64,000 nt of DNA from Enoplolaimus lenunculus (Eukaryota > Nematoda > Enoplea > Enoplida > Thoracostomopsidae): NCBI GenBank assembly GCA_030248215.1, contig JASANG010000522.1, positions 62,001 through 126,000 on the forward strand, written 5' to 3'. Below are positions 12,901 through 21,711 of this stretch, one piece after another. The notes under the pieces are model-generated. The model searched no databases, was not told where the DNA came from, and saw nothing but the letters and a program-made list of their open reading frames with translations. The stretch's first letter is position 1. Every line of letters begins with the position of its first letter. Position numbers and translations under genes: made by a program.

Positions 12901-15900
12901 GGTTTTAGTGTTTCCTGCCGGGATTTTACAGTTTCCGTTTTTTGTTCCGGGCGTCCCAAAATATGTCAGTTACTCGATGATTGGAGCAGTTATTGGTCAC
13001 GAAGTTACTCACGGGTTTGACAATGAAGGTAGATTAAATTTAAAATTACACAGTAAATTTCAGTGAGTTCATTTTAACTCAGAATCAGTTCAACCACTCT
13101 CAGTGTGAGTGAGGACTATCAGAACTCTAAATTTTGAGTTGATTCAATTCATTCTGAGTTAAATAATCAACTCGCCTAGAGTCAACTATCGACTCAACTC
13201 AGAGTGAGTCAATGTTTACTGATATTAATTCAGAAATAACCAACTAGCAAGTTGAATTGAATACTCCACTCATTGGAATTTACAGTGTAGGCTTGTTTGT
13301 AGGCAGTCAAGCTAAACCAGACGTGTCTTGGCGCTGTTTTAGTTGAAAATTGCAAAGTGAAAAATTGAGCAATAAGAGAAGTTGAATAATTTTATAACGG
13401 GGTGCACCCGCAGGCAGTGACGGCGTTTTATAGCCGCACACCCGAAGAGGGTCCGAGAGGGCCTCCAACAAAATGTTCGCAGCTCTATCAAACTTCGTGG
13501 TCCGCGAAAATTTTTTAGTTTGCCAAGACGGGACTTTCTAACCCAAGGGTCGGGAACCTTCAGTTGGGGCTTTCGGGTGGCCGTTCCGCTGGCCCTGCCC
13601 GCAGGTGAAAACACTCTGAGCTGGAGGTCGATCGAACTTACTAGAACGGCGAAACTGAAGCTACACTGCAAATTCCACTGAGCTAATTAATCAATTCAGA
13701 CAGCGAGTGTTTTCTAATTCAAACATACTCCTCTGTTCTGTTTTTGGGTCGGGGTATTAATCAATACCACTAAATCCTTGTCCTCCTACACGAGTTTCCA
13801 CTTTCCGAAAAAACACCCTCAAAAAACTAACGAACAATGATATACGTGTAAGCATGTGAGACATACTTGTCCGTTATGTGCGCATGCAACATAGTGCAGT
13901 GCACTGTATTTATGTATGTAAGTGTCAGCATACGGTCGACATATAGTCGACGAAAAATGCAGTTGGAGAGGCGGGCTACGTGGCGCAGCGGTAACAGCGT
14001 CTGCCTGACACGCAGAAGGTCGCTAGTTCGAAACCACCCGTAACCCGCTCGAAGTCCCGGTTCCTACCTAGACTGACAATACGAATGTTGGTATCGCTAG
14101 TTTGGCCCATGTATAGAACAGGGCGGGATCGTTTTACGGAGGGACTATAATAGAGTCAGTTTAAGCTTTAAACTAATTTTTTGCTTAGGCTTACGCTTAG
14201 GCTTAGGCTTAGGCTTAGGTTTAGGAATATGCTTATACTAGTATTCCGGCCCTGTTCTATGCATGAACCGCTAGTTTTAACAGTAACACTACAAGTATAA
14301 TCAAACCTTTATTCGGCAAATATAACTTCGCAAATTTTGCTAAGGTACAAAAAATTGTTCAACCACAATAGTTTGCGACAAATTTTACTACCAAAATTGC
14401 GAAAAAATGTCAAAGCTTCAACGGTAAGTCAAAGTCATCGTTATTAGCGAACTCGAAGCAGTAGAAAAACGGACGTTGTTTTATTGTAAAATGACTTTTA
14501 CGAATCATTTTTAAATTCAAATTTAGTACGATTTTTCGTTTGCGAAAATTTTTCTGTTCGCATTTTAAAAATAATATTTTTAAGTCAAATTATAGTTTTC
14601 ATGTTTCAGGTAGACAGTACGACGAACACGGTAATCTTCACTTATGGTGGGACAAAGAAACACTGCAACATTTTCGAGATAAAAGCGAATGTCTCGTAGA
14701 ACAGTACGCGAGCACTTATGTACAGCAAGCGCAAACTTTCGTAAGTTACCCCCTACTGGTGGTGGTTGTTCTGTCTTTCAAACGCAGGTCCTGAACAACC
14801 ATCTCATATACCCCCATTTCGGGCCCGATCCCAAAGAGGAGCCCCCACGCCAACAAAATTTTAAACAAAAAATGTGAAAAAATATTTTGAGCATTTCAAG
14901 TAGACCCTCACCCTGGAGTTATGGATGGTGCCCCTCCTAGTCTGTTCCGGCACTGTTCATACGTTTACGCATTTAGGGCAGTGTTCCAGCTGTTGTGTCT
15001 GTATGCAAATTAGAACACATATATACAGTTTGAAAGCTAATAAATCATGATGTAGTAAAGAAATAAAGTTGTGTGAATTGAAACCAAATGTAACCAAAAG
15101 TACTGCGTAGTTTACAGGCAGGAATAAAATTTTTTGGGCGAAATAAATTTACGATTGCAAATATGCAACAACGTTGACTACTCTCTAAAAACTTAAACTT
15201 AAATTATAGCTTAATTAAGCTGAAATATTAGTTTAAGTAAAACTCAAATGGCTGGACAAACTAATTAAAACTAGAATTTCAAGTTTTAATTAAACTAACG
15301 TGTTTTCAGTGTAACACGAGCTTAAGTAAACTTATTTTTGGTTTAGCATTCGGCCTAAAAATCGAGTGTTGAGGGGACAAATGTAAAAAAACCCCGTTCC
15401 GTTTTACGCGGTTTTTAATTATGGAAGTTGAAAAAAGCTTCAACGATAGATTAATCGCCCAGGTGAAAAGCGAAAATAGTAAGACTTGATATATTTAGCG
15501 TTTTAATACCAAAAACTAAATTTGAGTTATTTAAATTTTAGCTTAACGGCAAAATAACACTCGGCGAAAACATTGCTGATAACGGCGGAGTTAAAACGGC
15601 ATTTAAGGTAAACTGGATTTTAAATGGCAACAATAACTGTTCACATTGAGTAGACTTTGAACAACTTACAGCAAATGTGTAAGTAAATTAACACACAACG
15701 ACTGGGTTTCTGAAAACTTACTTGAGTATTTACATAAGTTATACTTAAGTATAATTACTTAAGTCACCGATTTAAGTGATTACTTAATTTTTTAGCAAAA
15801 ACAAACAAGCACCTATGTGAGCTATTGTCAGAACAACGAAGTAATATTTTCGTTTTAAATTTAACAGACTCCATGAATGCCCCAAAGGTTAGTTTAGAAT

Positions 15901-18831
15901 ATATCAAATTTAGTCAGGGACTTAAGTATTTACTTAACTTAAGTGCGCTTTTAAAAACGACAAAATTTTTAAGTAATTACTTAGCACGTAAGTACTGAGT
16001 TGAACGACTATTTTTTGCTTGGCTTAGCCTCAATAGGCTTATGCTTAGGCTTAGGAATATGCTTATAATACAGTTCAGTTCTTTTTCTTTACATTGACCG
16101 TATAGGGCGTCGGCAAATGAAAAAGGCCAGTGAGTTAATATGGACCCCACGCACGATTGTGATTGATCTTAATTAAAAATGTGGGGTTTTTTCGGTTATC
16201 CCCAGCCCGCATTTGCCCAAAGTGGTCGTATTTTGAAAAGTTTTGCACGTTTTGGCTTCTCATGATTTGCCCTGATCATTTTACACCCAAATTTGAATTT
16301 TTGAAAAATTCGATTTTTAAGGTCCCAAAATCCGCCTTCGGGACCGAAAAAATTTTGTGCAAAAGTTTAACAAATTAAGTACTATGTGATGTAACTTGCG
16401 GAGTTGAGTCCAACGGCGTTAACTTTTTTGCAATCAGACGATTGGTTAACCGATTATGGTCAAATAACTTATTTTACGCCGACCCAAATCGTTGGCAGCG
16501 CTCCAAATCAGTTATTTGACAATAACTCATTAACCAATCGTCTGAATACAAAATCTGTAACACCGCTGGACTCAGCTCTGCAATCTGCATCGACTGATAT
16601 ATAATTTATCAAACTTTTTGCTAAAAAAATTTTGGGTATAAAAAGGGGAACATTGGGTCCTTAAAAATCGAATTTTTCAGAAATTCAAATTTGGGAGTGA
16701 AATGATCAGAGAAAATCAGTGAAAACCCCAATCAATATTCAGTAAAAAACTACTTTTCCACGTTCAATTATTTTGAAATTTCGTTTTAATAGTCTGCGCG
16801 CGGTTGAAATTCCAACAGAGTTAAGGTAGAAAGAGACCTTACCATTTTATGACAAAACATTGGGCGACAGGGGCGTACGCCCAGCCCCCGCCCGTTCTGG
16901 ATCTGCTAGTGCTGTAAAATTTTATGGATTTTGCATATATTATTTAGGCGTATCAAATGTGGAAATCACAACATCCGTCCGCTGATCACAGACTTCCAGG
17001 ACTTCAAAAGTATTCTGACGAACAGTTATTTTTCATTGGATATGCAAATGTAAACATTTATCAAAAATTAGTTTTTTTGTACTGATATTTATCCATTTTT
17101 AGTGGATAACAGCCTTAGCGAAACTATGCTAACAATTTACATCAAAGCCAAATTCAACGTTTATAAGCATTTCCGATGACGGTCGTATTTTGTGCCAAAT
17201 TAACGACAGGTTTGAAACTATTTTTAAGATAGAAATACTTTTTAAAAGCGTTCATGACGATGCATACCAACTATACTCATATTACCTGATAACATACGAT
17301 TGGTAGGAATACGATTAAAATCAACGCCTTGAGATCAATAACATATCTGATTTGAGTTAACTTCAAGATGACCTTAGATTCAAACATTTTTAGTATCTCT
17401 TTAAGTCACTTATATGCTCTGTTTCATCTAAAATCTAGTTTCAATCTAATGGCCGTATGCTCAAATGTGTGTAGCACCCATCTCTGTTTGGTGATATATC
17501 TTGTATATTTCGAACCAGCGAATGCGGACGCCCAAAATTCAACGCATATGATTTGCTCTACTCCTGTACCAATTTTGAGTTCAACAACTGTTATAGTTGT
17601 GAGTTTAAGAACCTATTATTTACTGATCATAGTTGCTGGCCCATAACGATCAGGGGCGGAACCTTTTTCTGTAGGACTAGAAAACAGTAAGCTTAAGCTT
17701 TAGACTATTTTTTGCTTGGTTTAGGCTTAGACTTAAGCTTAGGCTTAGGAATATGCTCATTATTTTGCTTAGGCTTACGCTTTTAGGCTTAGCGTCAGGC
17801 TTAGGAATATGCTTCTAATACTGTTCCGTCCCTGTTCTTTACATTGGCCCTATACACATTTGAGAATATGGGCCTAGGATTCTAACTGTGGACTCGCGGC
17901 TGGATAGTGTTTAGTATTAATCACTTATGTCGGTTCCTTTGATTTTATACTTGATATTTCAGAATTGGTGCAGTGTAATGCGAGATGAAGCGTATTCGTA
18001 TTATATTGACACCGAGGTACATTCTCCGCCTGAATACAGGTAAGACACTTAATTAAACTATGGGGGGCGGCGCACGCCCCTCCCCCTCAGGATCCGCTAG
18101 TGTCCGCAGAGATTTCGGCGGGTCAAACTTTGATTGATAGAGGATTGCCCTGCGAATTTTTAGTATTTTTCGAGATACTACTCTAGTGCTATTGGTGACT
18201 GTAGCTTGTCGAAAGGCGCATTTCACATATTAAGGGTCGAGTTGCAGGATTTATATTCCGGGAACGTTGACAATTCAACGCCATTTATTGGGTTTACAAT
18301 TCACTTTTTGCCTTCTAAACGCAAACAGGTTCGTAGCCAGCTCACCTTGCTGCTATGGCTGGCAAAAATTTTTTCAGGATGGACATACAAAGGTTTCTGT
18401 TGATTTACAAGCAGGGTTAAAAAATTTTCTACGGGTGTCAAAACTTTTGTCAAGGGGCTGATCTCCCATTCGCCCCCCTTTCCGTAACAGTAGCATAAGC
18501 ATAATCTTAAAGCCTATGCCTAAGCGTAAAAATGAGCCTACACCTAAGCTTAAGCATAAGAATGGGGTTACACCTAAACCGAAGCCTAAGCTTAAAACTT
18601 AGTCTATTAAGCTTAAGCTTACTCTATTGTAGTCCCGCAGAAAAACGTTCTGCCCCTGATCGTTACATCACACACAAATATACGAATTTGAATTCAAAGA
18701 TATGGATGTTTGCCGATTGTTGCTGTTTCAGGGCAATCATTCCGCTACAGAACTTTAATAAATTTACTGAAGCGTTTAAGTGTAAACCGAACTCACGAAT
18801 GAATCCTGATGAAAAATGTACAGTTTGGTAG
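886..18831 (+). CDS. M13 zinc metalloendopeptidase (neprilysin/ECE-like), C-terminal two thirds, 12 exons
   Basis: Type II membrane or secreted zinc endopeptidase that cleaves small extracellular peptides. Exons I assembled: 886-972, 1962-2116, 2953-about 3082, 10205-10301, 10795-10977, 11996-12158, 12909-13028, 14610-14740, 15542-15607, 16948-17049, 17963-18039, 18732-18831, about 470 codons in total. Family landmarks occur in the right order: [70 protein letters not shown] (zinc site), GENIADNGG (third zinc ligand Glu), [20 protein letters not shown] and the terminal CTVW. Apart from the end of the third exon, reading phases agree at every junction and donors and acceptors are GT/AG. Neprilysin is about 750 residues, so the cytoplasmic tail, membrane anchor and first part of the ectodomain lie upstream of the window. 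Oddities: an Asp replaces the usual Asn in the substrate motif, the third exon meets an in-frame TAA, and one intron is about 7 kb. Family assignment is very secure; the exact orthologue is not. Confidence 0.93.
1084..1730. mobile_element. cluster of TTAGGC-core family A pieces in an M13 intron
   Basis: Three TTAGGC runs (about 1180-1260, 1410-1470, 1605-1670), each followed by AATATGCTCATATT.CAGTTACKGC and a CATTGGCCAAGGCTTGTACTAA-like flank. This is a locally triplicated module. It includes an 11-base C run followed by GGGG at 1436. Confidence 0.7.
1962..2116 (+). CDS. M13 peptidase exon: [11 protein letters not shown] segment
   Basis: Acceptor TTCTAG, donor GTACTC, entry phase 0 and exit phase 2. 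It continues YPH into [11 protein letters not shown] and contains [14 protein letters not shown], the counterpart of the conserved VVV..PxYLxxL strand in neprilysin. It ends in a split Arg codon completed at 2953. Confidence 0.88.
2177..2440. mobile_element. family A MITE, TTACTTTTAGG subtype
   Basis: GGCTCATGTTACTTTTAGGC left, CCCCGAAAAGTAACATTGGCC right. Core TTAGGC/TTAGTC, with TAAAAGAGTAGGTTTAGATTC as in the 12238 copy. Confidence 0.75.
2645..2837. mobile_element. family O element, uninterrupted copy
   Basis: TGTAGCACCTATCACCAGTTGGTGATAG left mirrors CTGATGATAGTTACTATACACATTTGAG right. It serves as the empty-site comparison for the family A insertion at 17638. Confidence 0.65.
2953..3082 (+). 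CDS. M13 peptidase exon: NYLVWRVV segment, 3' boundary uncertain
   Basis: Acceptor TTTTTAG, first base completes the Arg codon from the previous exon. [15 protein letters not shown] is the family NYLxWRxV helix, followed by a segment ending NTRAEI. The frame then meets TAA at 3080-3082, directly before GTGCTT. The next exon requires phase 2, which would be met if the TTT at 3077-3080 were one base shorter. Either an assembly indel or a true lesion. Confidence 0.8.
3782..8944 (+). repeat. 18-bp minisatellite array, about 5.2 kb, inside an M13 intron
   Basis: Tandem 18-bp unit, consensus CCAACCGTTGGGGTGAAA, roughly 280 copies. Each unit holds CCAAC-C-GTTGG, an inverted repeat around one central base. 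Variant units (GAGGTGAAA, GGGCAAAAC, CATTGGGG, GACCGTAGG) recur in the same order, giving irregular higher-order blocks: the CGACCGTAGGGGTGAAACC variant followed by CATTGG units appears near 4775, 5697, 6153, 6913 and 7876. The right part (about 7100-8944) keeps an almost perfect period, while much of the left part has many one- to five-base deletions. Because 18 is a multiple of three, long frames stay open on both strands. They are by-products, not proteins. Confidence 0.97.
9213..9262. repeat. short perfect hairpin with 17-bp tandem copy
   Basis: ATATGAACAC, four-base spacer TATC, then GTGTTCATAT form a 10/10 stem. The 17-bp segment ACTATCGTGTTCATATG is repeated directly afterwards. It lies in the M13 intron between the minisatellite and the 10205 exon. 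Confidence 0.75.
9290..9442. mobile_element. family G MITE (GCCCTATTCACACG ends)
   Basis: Begins GCCCTATTCACACGTGC and ends GTGTGATAGGGC followed by TTAA. The ends are inverted repeats matching the better preserved copy at 39541. The interior has the aacttgcag/ctgcaa sequence typical of that family. Confidence 0.6.
9865..10048. mobile_element. family A MITE, GGCCCATGTATAGAACAGGGC subtype
   Basis: Inverted ends CCCATGTATAGAACAGGGC at left and GCCCTGTTCTATACATGGG at right. The core is a run of CCTAAG units (TTAGGC family, reverse orientation) and an AAAAAATTAGTCTAAAGCTTA segment shared with other copies. Flanks GAAATACT and CAAATATT agree at 6 of 8 bases. Confidence 0.75.
10205..10301 (+). CDS. 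M13 peptidase exon: WRECVDV segment
   Basis: Acceptor TATTTTAG, donor GTAAAC, entry phase 2, exit phase 0. [20 protein letters not shown] holds the conserved W-x-x-C and the start of the helical domain linking the two halves of M13 enzymes. Confidence 0.9.
10795..10977 (+). CDS. M13 peptidase exon: VDWMDADTR segment
   Basis: Acceptor GGTTTTAG, donor GTAAGA, 61 codons, phase 0. Contains [20 protein letters not shown] and [10 protein letters not shown], which align with the WMD..T..A..KA..I...IGYPD block found in nearly every M13 member. Confidence 0.93.
11799..11974. mobile_element. family A MITE with perfect 8-bp target duplication, 21 nt before an exon
   Basis: Ends CTCCCATATATAGAACACGGCC and GCTGTTCTATACATGGACC with a TTAGGC-type core. 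Flanked by identical octamers ATATATTT at 11791-11798 and 11975-11982, the hAT size. The right duplication ends 13 nt before the exon at 11996, so the insertion replaced or moved the branch-point region of that intron. Confidence 0.85.
11996..12158 (+). CDS. M13 peptidase exon: substrate-binding VVDAYY segment
   Basis: Acceptor TTATTTTAG, donor GTTAGT, exit phase 1. Ends [13 protein letters not shown]. In neprilysin the equivalent VVNAFYSSGRNQI supplies Asn542-Ala543, which bind the substrate backbone. Here the Asn is Asp (codon GAT 12125-12127). The rest of the block is intact. Confidence 0.92.
12238..12455. mobile_element. family A MITE, TTACTTTAAGGGGCG subtype
   Basis: Starts GGGTCCATGTTACTTTAAGG and ends CCTCAAAGTACCATTGGCC, with TTAGGC-type repeats and GGTTTAGATTCTAGG subterminal sequence between. 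Flanking octamers TATGCCCA and TATACCCA match at 7 of 8. The ends differ from the GTATAGAACAGGG subtype although the core is the same. Confidence 0.75.
12615..12857. mobile_element. family O element (TCTCAAATNTGTGTAGCA ends)
   Basis: The left arm TTCTCAAATCTGTGTAGCATC and the right arm ending ATATTTGAAAATATGGGCC are inverted relatives. Related copies lie at 2645-2835 and 17455-17870. Occupies most of the M13 intron between 12455 and 12909. Confidence 0.55.
12909..13028 (+). CDS. M13 peptidase exon: HEVTH zinc-binding segment
   Basis: Acceptor GGTTTTAG, donor GTAGAT, entry and exit phase 1. Reads [12 protein letters not shown] then [32 protein letters not shown] at 12998-13012 encodes HExxH: two zinc-ligand histidines and the catalytic glutamate. 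Confidence 0.96.
13050..13287. mobile_element. family B MITE (CACTGTAAATT ends)
   Basis: CAGTAAATTTCAGTGAGTT at the left and ATTGGAATTTACAGTG followed by TA at the right, with the typical alternation of GAGTTGA and TCAACTC between. Starts about 20 nt after the donor of the HEVTH exon. Confidence 0.8.
13973..14046 (+). tRNA. tRNA-like sequence, Val(GAC)-like, probable SINE head or pseudogene
   Basis: Acceptor arms GGGCTAC and GTAACCC pair at 6 of 7, the anticodon stem TCTGC/GCAGA is perfect around loop CTGACAC (GAC at 14007-14009), and TGGCGCAGCGG matches box A. AGTTCGAAACC is near box B. The T stem GCTAG/CCACC has mismatches and one extra base precedes the acceptor strand. Eukaryotic valine tRNAs normally use AAC, CAC or TAC, so a working tRNA is unlikely. 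Confidence 0.5.
14104..14269. mobile_element. family A MITE with perfect 8-bp target duplication GCTAGTTT
   Basis: Left end GGCCCATGTATAGAACAGGG, right end CCCTGTTCTATGCATGAACC, TTAGGC/TTACGC core. GCTAGTTT at 14096-14103 is repeated exactly at 14270-14277. It inserted about 50 bp downstream of the tRNA-like sequence. This copy best defines the boundaries and hAT-like duplication of the family. Confidence 0.93.
14610..14740 (+). CDS. M13 peptidase exon: YDEHGNL..WW segment
   Basis: Acceptor TGTTTCAG, consensus donor GTAAGT, exit phase 0. [20 protein letters not shown] and KSECLVEQY match the family block GR.YD..GNL..WW......F.....C...QY that follows the HExxH helix. Confidence 0.95.
15178..15345. 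mobile_element. short inverted-repeat element rich in TTAAACTTAAAT/AAGTTTAA
   Basis: AACTTAAACTTAAATTATAGC at left and GAGCTTAAGTAAACTTATTTT at right, with AAGTTTTAATTAAAC internally. A related copy is at 47512-47660. No clear target duplication read. Confidence 0.45.
15542..15607 (+). CDS. M13 peptidase exon: GENIADNGG segment
   Basis: Acceptor AATTTTAG, donor GTAAAC, 22 codons, phase 0 at both ends. [16 protein letters not shown] supplies the third zinc ligand (Glu codon 15566-15568) and the Asp that orients the active-site histidine in the ExxxD motif. Confidence 0.96.
16250..16720. repeat. foldback element, about 470 bp with arms of about 200 bp
   Basis: Segments mirror each other: TGATCATTTTACACCCAAAT at about 16270 with ATTTGGGAGTGAAATGATCA near 16705, ATTCGATTTTTAAGGTCC with GGTCCTTAAAAATCGAAT, GGAGTTGAGTCCAACGG with CCGCTGGACTCAGCTC, and CAGACGATTGGTTAA with TTAACCAATCGTCTG. 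The centre lies at about 16480-16505. It lies in the M13 intron before the 16948 exon. The 66-codon frame at 16404-16604 is an accident of this palindrome. Confidence 0.85.
16948..17049 (+). CDS. M13 peptidase exon: [14 protein letters not shown] segment
   Basis: Acceptor TATTTAG, donor GTAAAC, 34 codons, phase 0. [14 protein letters not shown] and [19 protein letters not shown] match the C-terminal family motif LPGL..Y...QLFF..yAQ. Confidence 0.95.
17638..17849. mobile_element. family A MITE inserted into a family O copy
   Basis: Begins GGCCCATAACGATCAGGGGCGGAAC, ends GTTCCGTCCCTGTTCTTTACATTGGCC; core TTAGGC/TTACGC. Flanks ACTGATCATAGTTGCT and TATACACATTTGAGAATATGG join to rebuild the right end of family O as it stands uninterrupted at about 2800-2835. 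Confidence 0.8.
17963..18039 (+). CDS. M13 peptidase exon: WC...R.E...Y..TEVHSP segment
   Basis: Acceptor ATATTTCAG, donor GTAAGA, exit phase 2. [14 protein letters not shown] then [11 protein letters not shown]. His in the VHSP motif corresponds to His711 of neprilysin (transition-state stabilisation) and the terminal Arg (codon split by the intron) to Arg717. Confidence 0.95.
18481..18668. mobile_element. family A MITE remnant, reverse orientation
   Basis: CCGTAACAGTAGCATAAGCAT at left, CCTAAG-type core, then ATTGTAGTCCCGCAGAAAAACGTTCTGCCCCTGATCGTTACAT, the reverse of the AATGTAAAGATCAGGGGCGGAAC end. Boundaries are approximate. Confidence 0.6.
18732..18831 (+). CDS. M13 peptidase terminal exon ending CTVW
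   Basis: Acceptor TGTTTCAG completes the split Arg codon. [17 protein letters not shown] and [13 protein letters not shown] end at TAG 18829-18831. The C-x-x-W carboxy-terminus is the hallmark of M13 peptidases; its Cys pairs with an N-terminal Cys outside the window. Confidence 0.96.
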
Positions 18832-19136
18832 CGTGGACGCTAGAAATAACAAAAGTCAACCAAATCTCATAGCCGTATCAGTTGGTAGCAAGCTAAAACT
18901 TACTAAACATTTTAAACTAAAGCATTGTCTGATGCTAAAAGTTATTTAGACTCAATTGTCAGTAAAGTGATAGACGTTGGGCATCCTTTAATTCAACAAA
19001 ATCATTCTTAAATTTTGAATATATTTTTATTTAATTTTGAGTTCACATTCAAGATCAAGGTGCATTGGTGTTGATAATTGTTCTCCAATATATATATGTG
19101 TGTGCGTGTATGGATGTATGTATGTATGTATATTAT

Positions 19137-19224
19137 AGATGGGCACCGGAAATCCGGATATCCGGATAAATATCCGGTAAGAATTGCCGGATATCCGGAT
19201 ATGAAAAAATATCCGATGCCCATC
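19137..19224. mobile_element. small palindromic element, GATGGGCACCGG ends
   Basis: AGATGGGCACCGGAAATCC at left and GATATGAAAAAATATCCGATGCCCATC at right, with alternating ATATCCGG/CCGGATAT between. About 88 bp, set in TATG-rich microsatellite DNA. Confidence 0.6.
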
Positions 19225-19901
19225 AATAATGTATATATGTATATAGATATATATTTGAACATTTTATGAAAAATATTTTCTGTTAATATATTTTTACTTG
19301 GATCAAGAAGCTTAATTGCATAAATCGGTTGTGAATTGTGGAACCATATTTAGGTAAAATTTAGCTTAATTCTCGTACAAATTAAATCTGAAATTGAATT
19401 TACTAAAGATTCTATGCAATAACCCACGACGGCATCAGCTGCCTTTTCCGGTAGGTTTAGGCTTGGGCTTAGGTATTCCAAAAACGTAGGCTTCGCTTGG
19501 CTTCAACGCCGTTAAATTTTGTCCACCTAGAACGGGTGTTTCTCTTGATGTCACAACTCATTGTACCGGCTTGACCCTACCTGTGTGTTTTGAATTAGGT
19601 TTATTTTAGAAAGAAATATAAATTGTTCCTCACAGGCCTAAAATTTTTTAATCCCTTTAGTTCCACTGCTTACGTCGGCACAGGATTGAACCTGGATTTT
19701 GAGCCCAAAAACTCATCAAACCTGCCTTCAGTTGAACGAACGTCGTTGAATTCTAAAAAACCCGGAATTTTGTAATTTTTTTGAATAAATTTACTTTTAA
19801 TATTTGAAAATGTATGTTATATGTCAATTGTACATACTTCGTCTTGTGTTTAAGATAATTATTTATTTTTGCAATCAGTAACAATAAACGTTGACGCTTT
19901 T

Positions 19902-20178
19902 GGCCAATGTATAGAACAGGGCTGTAACAGTAGTACAAGCAGATTCCTAAAGCCTAAAGCCTAAACCTTAGCGTAAACCTATGCGTAAGACTCAGAATTA
20001 GTGTAAAAAAATCTATATCTTTTCGGCGCCCTAGCCACAGTCTAAACATATGCCTAAGCCTAAAAATAATATTCGTAAGCCTTTGCTTATACCTAACCAA
20101 AAAATTTATCGTAAGCTTAAGCGTACTCTATTGCACTCCACGAAGAAAAACGTTTCACCTCTGATCTTTACATGGTCC
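19902..20178. mobile_element. family A MITE with two different ends
   Basis: The left end GGCCAATGTATAGAACAGGGC is of the GTATAGAACAGGG subtype. The right end ACCTCTGATCTTTACATGGTCC is of the GTAAAGATCAGGGGCGG subtype. CCTAAG-type core between. A possible recombinant of the two subtypes. Confidence 0.65.
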
Positions 20179-20493
20179 ACCGTTTGAATACCGTTGCTCT
20201 GAAACGTTATCCTTAAAAAGATCCTTGAAGAGCCTAAATTCAAAATTTGCATTTGCCTAGAGGAAACTTTAGGTTAAGGGTCTATTGGCATACTTTGACT
20301 TTATACCAACCTTTAGAACCAACAACGTAGTGCGCCGGTCCGAATAACTTTGTTTAGCAGTGCCATAAAATCTATTTCAGCCATGCCTTTGGCCAGCATG
20401 AGACCAAGTGCTGACCTTGTGTGACCACTTTTCTTAAACGAATTTTGTTGCGCTGCTGACAAATTTTATTCTGAATGGCATATTATTGGTCAT

Positions 20494-20770
20494 GGCCCAT
20501 GTAAAGATCAGGTGCGGAACGTTTTTCTGTACGACTGCAATAGAGTAAGCTTAAGCTTTGGACTAATTTTTTCGCTTGGTTTAGGCTTTTAGGCTTAGGC
20601 TTAGGAATTGCTCATTCTTACGCTTAGGCGTAGGCTTATGAATACGCTCATTCTTACGCTTAGGCTTTAGGCTTAGAAATATGCTCATTCTTACGCTGAG
20701 GCTTAGTCTTAGGCTCTAGGCTTAGGAATATGTTCATAATACTGTTCCGCTCCTGTTCTTTGTATTGGCC
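20494..20770. mobile_element. family A MITE, long TTAGGC/TTACGC core
   Basis: GGCCCATGTAAAGATCAGG left and CCTGTTCTTTGTATTGGCC right. The core repeats an AATATGCTCATTCTTACGCT module three times between TTAGGC runs, showing internal tandem expansion. No clear target duplication is left. Confidence 0.85.
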
Positions 20771-21208
20771 ATCTGACAGAGTGAACGATTAATGGGGTCT
20801 TTATTGAAAACAATGCTATATTTATACTGTTTTAGCCCTACAAAGTTATCGTAAATGGTTTCCAATCAAACTAAAGCAGCGTTACTAGCAGCTGCGGGTT
20901 CCTAATCAATACTATTTTGGTTTCTTAATTAGGGGTCAGGTGCCAAATGGTCCCAAAAATATCTAATGGTCTTCTCATGAATCAAATATAAAATTTCTTC
21001 AATAATTTGATAAGCCACTTCGTTGGTTTTCTAGATACACATGTCAATAAAAGCGGGGTCAGTTATACCAGCGCTGACATTCATATGCAATTGATTTTGT
21101 CTGTTCACCCGATATGAGTACTCGAATTTTAACGTTGACGTCGAATCAACACGGGACAAACCGTGTCCCGCCTGCCCGGTTATAACGTGAACCCCGCATG
21201 AGAGTGTC

Positions 21209-21391
21209 GGTCAATGTAAAAAACAGGGGCGGAACAGGATTATAATCATATTCGTAAGCCTAAGCCTAAGCGTAAGAATAAGCCTAGGCCAAAGCATAAG
21301 CCTAAGCCAAGCAAAAAATTAGTCTAATGCTTAAGCTTACTCTTTTCTAGTCCCACAGAAAATTGTTCCGCCCCTGATCTTGACACGGTCC
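21209..21391. mobile_element. family A MITE, reverse orientation
   Basis: GGTCAATGTAAAAAACAGGGG left, CCCCTGATCTTGACACGGTCC right. The core contains CCTAAG units and TTAGTCTAATGCTTAAGCTTA. Confidence 0.75.
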
Positions 21392-21711
21392 AAGGTTCAA
21401 AGCTGTCGCTATGCATTCTCGTTTTCCCTGGAGCCTTTTGTACGTTATCCTGACGTAACATAGTAATCACTTTTGGGGCCAAATTTAGATAGGCTTAGGC
21501 CAAGGCGTACACTTTAGTAGGCAGGTCCCAATAGTTAACGTACTTAGGCCAAATTATTCAACAAACCCCCATCAAATTAACGAAAAAAATATTTATTCAG
21601 CATCGAAATCAACGACATATAATTGCGTCATGATACAAGAAGGTACGACGCAGCCAACCTGAAACGGAAAACTTTCAGACCGTATTTTGAAATGTTGATG
21701 ACCTAGTTTTT

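Noticed and set aside
16404-16604. 66-codon open frame as a small gene
   Set aside because: It lies wholly in the arms and loop of a foldback palindrome inside an M13 intron and shows no family resemblance.
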